Positions 63,184 to 64,000 of a stretch of DNA of 64,000 nucleotides are shown in pieces (position 1 is the stretch's first letter; each line of letters opens with the position of its first letter). The notes below the pieces were generated by a model. It searched no databases. It had not been told where the DNA came from and saw nothing but the letters and a program-made list of their open reading frames with translations. A program made the translations under genes and the position numbers. The stretch comes from Treponema sp. UBA4267 (GTDB lineage Bacteria > Spirochaetota > Spirochaetia > Treponematales > Treponemataceae). Location: NCBI GenBank assembly GCA_002395155.1, contig DGWD01000042.1, positions 62,001-126,000 on the forward strand, given 5' to 3'.

Positions 63184-63942
63184 TTATTGTCTCTTGGCAG
63201 CCTTATTTCTTTTTATTTTCATTGCAATAAGTTTTGGTAGACGTGGAATCATTCCCAAACAAAGTCGCGTATAAGTTCCAGAAATACGCATTGTATCACG
63301 GAAGTAACGGAAATTAGAAACTCCATCAGATGGATAAGAAACTTTTACAGGTTCAGAAATAACTGGTACTCCAATCCAGTACATATGTACTAAAATATCA
63401 ATATCGTAACCCATTCTGCTGTCGATATAAGTTCCACTATCCAAAACTTTGATGTATGGATCTACAGGATAAACTCTAAAACCAATCATTGCATCTACAA
63501 TGTCTTTTGATAAAGTTACAAAATGAATCCAGCCGTTTGCAACTTTACGACCATTTACGCGTTTTTTAGGAGCATCTTTGTCATATTCAGGATAACCACA
63601 AATAATTGCTTCAGGATGTTTTTGTGCCTGTTCCCAAAAATATCCTACACGACCAGCATCATGCTGACCATCAGAGTCAATCTGAAGAATGTGTGTTAAA
63701 CCCATTTCATGAGCCTTACGAACACCATCCTTCATTGCCTGACCTTTTCCACCATTTGCAGAACGAGTAACAAGGGTAACCAACGAATATTTTTGTGCTA
63801 CATCATTAATGAAGGCCTTATTTTTTTCATCATTTCCATCATCAACAATGATAATGTCATAATTAAAAGGAACAAGATTTTTTACAACGTCTTCAAGAGC
63901 TGATCCATGATTATAAACAGGAATTACAAATCCACACTTCAT
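63184..63942 (-). CDS. Family 2 glycosyltransferase (ApeJ N-terminal-domain-like)
   Basis: The 252 aa GT-A protein begins CGFVIPVYNHGSALEDVVKN and has VDDGND and LQIDSDGQHD (DxD-like metal motif), SANGGKGQAMKDG for the acceptor loop, and IDSRMGYDIDILVHMYW near the C-terminus. Such enzymes transfer a sugar from a nucleotide donor. It is the most upstream complete gene of the polyene operon inside the window and three bases from the acyltransferase gene. Confidence 0.9.
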   Translation of the reverse strand: MKCGFVIPVYNHGSALEDVVKNLVPFNYDIIIVDDGNDEKNKAFINDVAQKYSLVTLVTRSANGGKGQAMKDGVRKAHEMGLTHILQIDSDGQHDAGRVGYFWEQAQKHPEAIICGYPEYDKDAPKKRVNGRKVANGWIHFVTLSKDIVDAMIGFRVYPVDPYIKVLDSGTYIDSRMGYDIDILVHMYWIGVPVISEPVKVSYPSDGVSNFRYFRDTMRISGTYTRLCLGMIPRLPKLIAMKIKRNKAAKRQ

Positions 63943-63951
63943 CTAAAACAC

Positions 63952-64000
63952 CTACTCAGTTACAACTGCAAAAGTTCCAGATGAATAGACTTTTCCTTCA
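63952..64000 (-). CDS. C-terminal end of the next upstream gene, possibly an ApeI-type dehydratase
   Basis: On the minus strand the frame is open from the window edge to TAG at 63954-63952 and ends EGKVYSSGTFAVVTE. Nine bases separate it from the glycosyltransferase start. A final beta strand of this kind would suit a hot-dog dehydratase, which is encoded just before ApeJ in known APE operons, but 15 residues are too few to be sure. Confidence 0.4.
   Translation of the reverse strand, partial: EGKVYSSGTFAVVTE

Noticed and set aside
54733..63942. Ordinary primary fatty-acid synthesis operon
   Set aside because: LolA, MMPL exporter, DUF3261 lipoprotein, GT and acyltransferase genes interleaved with KS/DH/KR are not part of housekeeping fab operons.

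Overview
The window is AT-rich, densely coding DNA from a diderm bacterium. It most resembles a gut- or rumen-type Treponema. The supporting signs are an FlgM-type anti-sigma factor, a sigma-28-like promoter in front of chemosensory genes, the LL-diaminopimelate aminotransferase (DapL) route to lysine, LolA and outer-membrane efflux genes, paired GH26 mannanases, a PerR-rubrerythrin oxidative-stress pair and many lipoprotein signals. The genus is an inference. No rRNA, tRNA, transposase or CRISPR array was seen.

Layout, left to right. (1) 1-8.4 kb: the end of an unrecognised gene, a TetR regulator, and a divergent adaptor/RND pump/lipoprotein/TolC export operon. (2) 8.4-16 kb: an operon of MCP, CheW, CheB, CheR, a kinase-less CheA-like protein and a class III adenylate cyclase behind a sigma-28-like promoter; a stand-alone GHKL ATPase converges on it. 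(3) 16.7-23 kb: rubrerythrin and PerR, phosphoesterases, a NagZ lipoprotein and an FAD oxidoreductase with its ferredoxin-type reductase. (4) 23-34 kb: two GH26 mannanases (one secreted, one apparently cytoplasmic), dapL, a thioesterase-iorA-iorB operon, a transhydrogenase (pnt) locus broken by many block deletions, a glutathione peroxidase with twin operator-like repeats, and paaK. Thioesterase, IorAB and PaaK together suggest fermentative oxidation of aryl-pyruvates to aryl-acetates. (5) 34-49.8 kb: a sugar ABC importer with a palindromic operator, rsmI, flgM, an iron-alcohol-dehydrogenase-like protein lacking its metal ligands, an RNA methyltransferase, an HDOD-GHKL protein, a lipid-kinase-like protein, Trk potassium uptake, an ECF S component beside coaX, a TIGR02757 gene and a PrsW-like protease.

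(6) 49.9-64 kb, minus strand, is the most notable region. It has the gene order glycosyltransferase, acyltransferase, LolA, MMPL exporter, DUF3261 lipoprotein, ketosynthase, dehydratase, ketoreductase, ketosynthase. This is the core of an aryl-polyene (APE)-type pigment cluster, cut by the right edge of the window. Downstream are a decaying copy of the last ketosynthase, a PLP decarboxylase, a DUF1846 protein and an MIO ammonia-lyase. The lyase has an active-site signature closer to tyrosine/phenylalanine lyases than to histidase, so it could supply the aryl starter.

Other unexplained structure: a 14-15 bp palindromic motif (about AGGGGTCTGTCCCCT) recurs at least eleven times, mostly inside genes and five times within one gene; and a 94 bp hairpin-forming unit is tandemly duplicated inside the polyene operon.
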